Assembly: GCF_900155685.1 (NCBI RefSeq)
Contig: NZ_LT732548.1
Coordinates: 2,631,019-2,695,018, forward strand
Source: Paenibacillus bouchesdurhonensis
GTDB lineage: Bacteria > Bacillota > Bacilli > Paenibacillales > Paenibacillaceae
Direction of reading: 5' to 3'
DNA length: 64,000 nt
Part shown: piece by piece, positions 62,877 through 64,000 of the stretch
How the letters are laid out: the number at the start of each line of letters is the position of its first letter
How positions within the stretch are numbered: the first letter of the stretch is position 1
Translations under genes and position numbers: made by a program
The notes under the pieces: generated by a model
What the model was told of the DNA's origin: nothing
What the model saw: only the letters and a program-made list of their open reading frames with translations
The model's database searches: none

Positions 62877-62907
62877 CCTTAAATAGACGTTTACCTATTT
62901 AAGGAGG
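62877..62907 (+). promoter_or_regulatory. Hairpin that masks the cupin ribosome-binding site
   Basis: CCTTAAATAG (62877-62886) pairs perfectly with CTATTTAAGG (62895-62904) over an 8-base loop. The 3' arm includes the first half of the AAGGAGG Shine-Dalgarno (62901-62907). Confidence 0.6.
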
Positions 62908-62915
62908 ATATTGAC

Positions 62916-63452
62916 ATGATCGATCCAGTCCTGCAATCTCCAGATCTTCGGCTGGCGGCTGATTCCAACCAGGTGCTTAACTATCGCCGCGATCCGCACA
63001 ATTATATTACTCAAGTATTTGGCGCACAGCTTCCCGCGATAAAAACTGGCTTCTTCAATATTTATTTAACCAAAGGCATTATCGTCCAGCCGCATTGGCA
63101 TACCAATGTCAACGAGATGGTATATGTTATTAGCGGAGAGGTGATTACTTCCGTTTTTGATCCATTTACTCAAAGGCTGATGACTTATTATTTGAAGCCG
63201 GGGCAGATTTCTCTGTTCCCTAAAGGCTGGTTTCACTGGATTATCGCGGAAAGCAAGCATGCGCATCTTCTAACGATTTTTGATCAGCCTACACCCGATA
63301 TCGTATATGGCTCGGATTTTCTGCGTTCGGTTCCAAAGGAAGTGATGCAGCGGGCATATTGTGTAGATGAAGAGGATTATGCTAGAGCGGTAGCGCCGAT
63401 CAGGGAGTCTGTCATTTTGGGGCCTCCGGTTTGGTGCGGCTGTGGCAGCTGA
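62916..63452 (+). CDS. Cupin-domain protein
   Basis: This 178-residue single cupin has metal-binding motif 1 PHWHTNVNEMVYVISGEV (His, His, Glu) around residues 66-83, and motif 2 FPKGWFHWI (His) about 50 residues later. The C-terminal tail contains Cys in VWCGCGS. It resembles single-cupin oxalate-decarboxylase-like or germin-like proteins of Bacilli. The reaction is unknown. The start is nine bases after AAGGAGG, which lies in a hairpin. A single Lys/Cys-rich end without a signal peptide suggests a cytosolic or spore location. Confidence 0.87.
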   Translation: MIDPVLQSPDLRLAADSNQVLNYRRDPHNYITQVFGAQLPAIKTGFFNIYLTKGIIVQPHWHTNVNEMVYVISGEVITSVFDPFTQRLMTYYLKPGQISLFPKGWFHWIIAESKHAHLLTIFDQPTPDIVYGSDFLRSVPKEVMQRAYCVDEEDYARAVAPIRESVILGPPVWCGCGS

Positions 63453-63547
63453 TTTTGAATACGATGGTTCTTCTTGCGAAGATGAACAAGTGGTATAATT
63501 ACTTTGATTACATCGGATACGAAACCAATGTTAGAAGGAGTCGAATA

Positions 63548-63703
63548 ATGAGCAGCTATCCGCCAGCCATAGCAATTTTTCATCGAACCCTATTAAAACT
63601 GAAAGGCATCGTGGAAACCTTAGAGCCGGCGTTTCAAGTTATTGATAATCTGAATCGCTCGCTAGAGTTAGCCTTGAAGCTCGATCAGATACCCATAAAA
63701 TGA
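63548..63703 (+). CDS. Small hypothetical protein coupled to a GIY-YIG gene
   Basis: This 51-residue, mostly helical protein (FHRTLLKLKGIVETLEPAFQVIDNLNRSLELALKLDQIP) has no Cys and no membrane segment. The ATG at 63548 has AGAAGGAG eight bases upstream, and its stop overlaps the next start (ATGA), which supports it as a real gene. I do not recognise it. It could be a partner or regulator of the nuclease-like protein that follows. Confidence 0.6.
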   Translation: MSSYPPAIAIFHRTLLKLKGIVETLEPAFQVIDNLNRSLELALKLDQIPIK

Positions 63704-64000
63704 AGGAAAAGATACAGGAATTACCGTCGTCTCCAGGAGTATACCTAATGAAGGATGCCCAGGGTGGAATCATATATGTGGGAAAATCCAAAAGTCTCAA
63801 AAAAAGAGTGCAATCCTATTTTTACAATAATAAGTCTCACTCCCCGAAGATTAAGAAGCTGGTACAGCATGTTAAAGACCTGGAGCATATCGTGACCGAC
63901 ACCGAATTTGAAGCCTTTATGCTGGAATGCAAGCTCATTCAGGACATCAAGCCGATGTATAATCGGAAGATGAAAAATCCGCTAGGCTACACTTATATTG
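63700..64000 (+). CDS. GIY-YIG domain protein, UvrC-like N-terminus (truncated by window edge)
   Basis: The first 100 residues form a GIY-YIG nuclease domain: LPSSPGVYLMKDAQGGIIYVGKSKSLKKRVQSYF (GVY...IYVGKSK) and the later EFEAFMLECKLIQDIKPMYN. The final stretch departs from the typical UvrC LKDDKSYPYI, reading MKNPLGYTYI, so it may be a UvrC-like (Cho-type or shorter) protein rather than the housekeeping excinuclease. UvrC incises DNA on the 3' side of damage with this domain. The start is coupled to the 51-aa gene (ATGA) with little ribosome site of its own. Confidence 0.85.
   Translation, partial: MKEKIQELPSSPGVYLMKDAQGGIIYVGKSKSLKKRVQSYFYNNKSHSPKIKKLVQHVKDLEHIVTDTEFEAFMLECKLIQDIKPMYNRKMKNPLGYTYI

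Overview
The window looks like a chromosomal segment of a spore-forming Firmicute, most probably Paenibacillus or a close relative. The grounds are a GerA/GerC/GerB germinant-receptor operon, a SigI/RsgI pair beside an SLH surface protein, YesN/YesM-type sugar signalling, class Ib ribonucleotide reductase with NrdR boxes, strong AGGAGG ribosome sites with frequent TTG/GTG starts, and rho-independent terminators between units. No complete insertion sequence, prophage, CRISPR array or rRNA is visible. There is one tRNA (Lys, CTT).

Layout. 1-5.6 kb: the 3' part of a two-headed dynamin-like GTPase gene, then a heterodimeric ABC exporter with complementary degenerate and canonical ATP sites. 5.7-8.1 kb: purT, a GNAT acetyltransferase and a convergent permuted papain-like hydrolase. 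8.3-16.7 kb: a sugar-sensing and uptake block, with a YesN-type regulator, a YesM-type kinase and a sugar-binding lipoprotein, followed by mglB-mglA-mglC. 16.8-20.7 kb: a CAP protein, tRNA-Lys, an SGNH hydrolase and an ABC-2 exporter. 20.8-25.3 kb: parE-parC. 25.4-30 kb: a LysR regulator divergent from a branched-chain aminotransferase, a MarR regulator, an RluA pseudouridine synthase and a methyltransferase. 30.3-33.7 kb: a YlmA-like ATPase, a prohibitin-like protein and a secreted M14 peptidase. 33.7-37.9 kb: a ger operon. 38.1-42.5 kb: an orphan kinase, a ferredoxin-NADP reductase gene scrap, and a Fur-controlled siderophore importer that lacks its ATPase. 42.6-46.3 kb: nrdI-nrdE-nrdF under two NrdR boxes. 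46.4-51.3 kb: a VOC protein, a decayed sce7726-type gene behind a promoter with an SOS-type box, a DUF6809 protein and a large hybrid kinase. 51.5-56.4 kb: a J-domain/TPR protein paired with a DUF1266 protein, then an agr-like trio (kinase-less membrane sensor, AgrB, cysteine-free AgrD). 56.4-64 kb: a phosphotransferase, the sigI-rsgI locus, a zinc-ribbon protein, an SLH protein, an HD-GYP protein, a cupin, a 51-aa protein and the start of a GIY-YIG protein.

How the genes work together. The clearest coherent system is at the right. Three near-identical C-rich/CGTA promoter elements precede sigI, the zinc-ribbon/SLH pair and the HD-GYP gene, so a small SigI regulon can be proposed from sequence alone. 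The anti-sigma factor RsgI and the SLH protein share a homologous YusW-like C-terminal domain and acidic tails, which hints that envelope state is read through that domain. The agr-like trio is the other candidate for an undescribed signalling system: its pro-peptide would have to form a serine lactone, and its putative receptor has no kinase domain. The sugar block is a three-component sensor whose regulator probably acts at a 21-bp-spaced direct repeat directly upstream of the mglB promoter.
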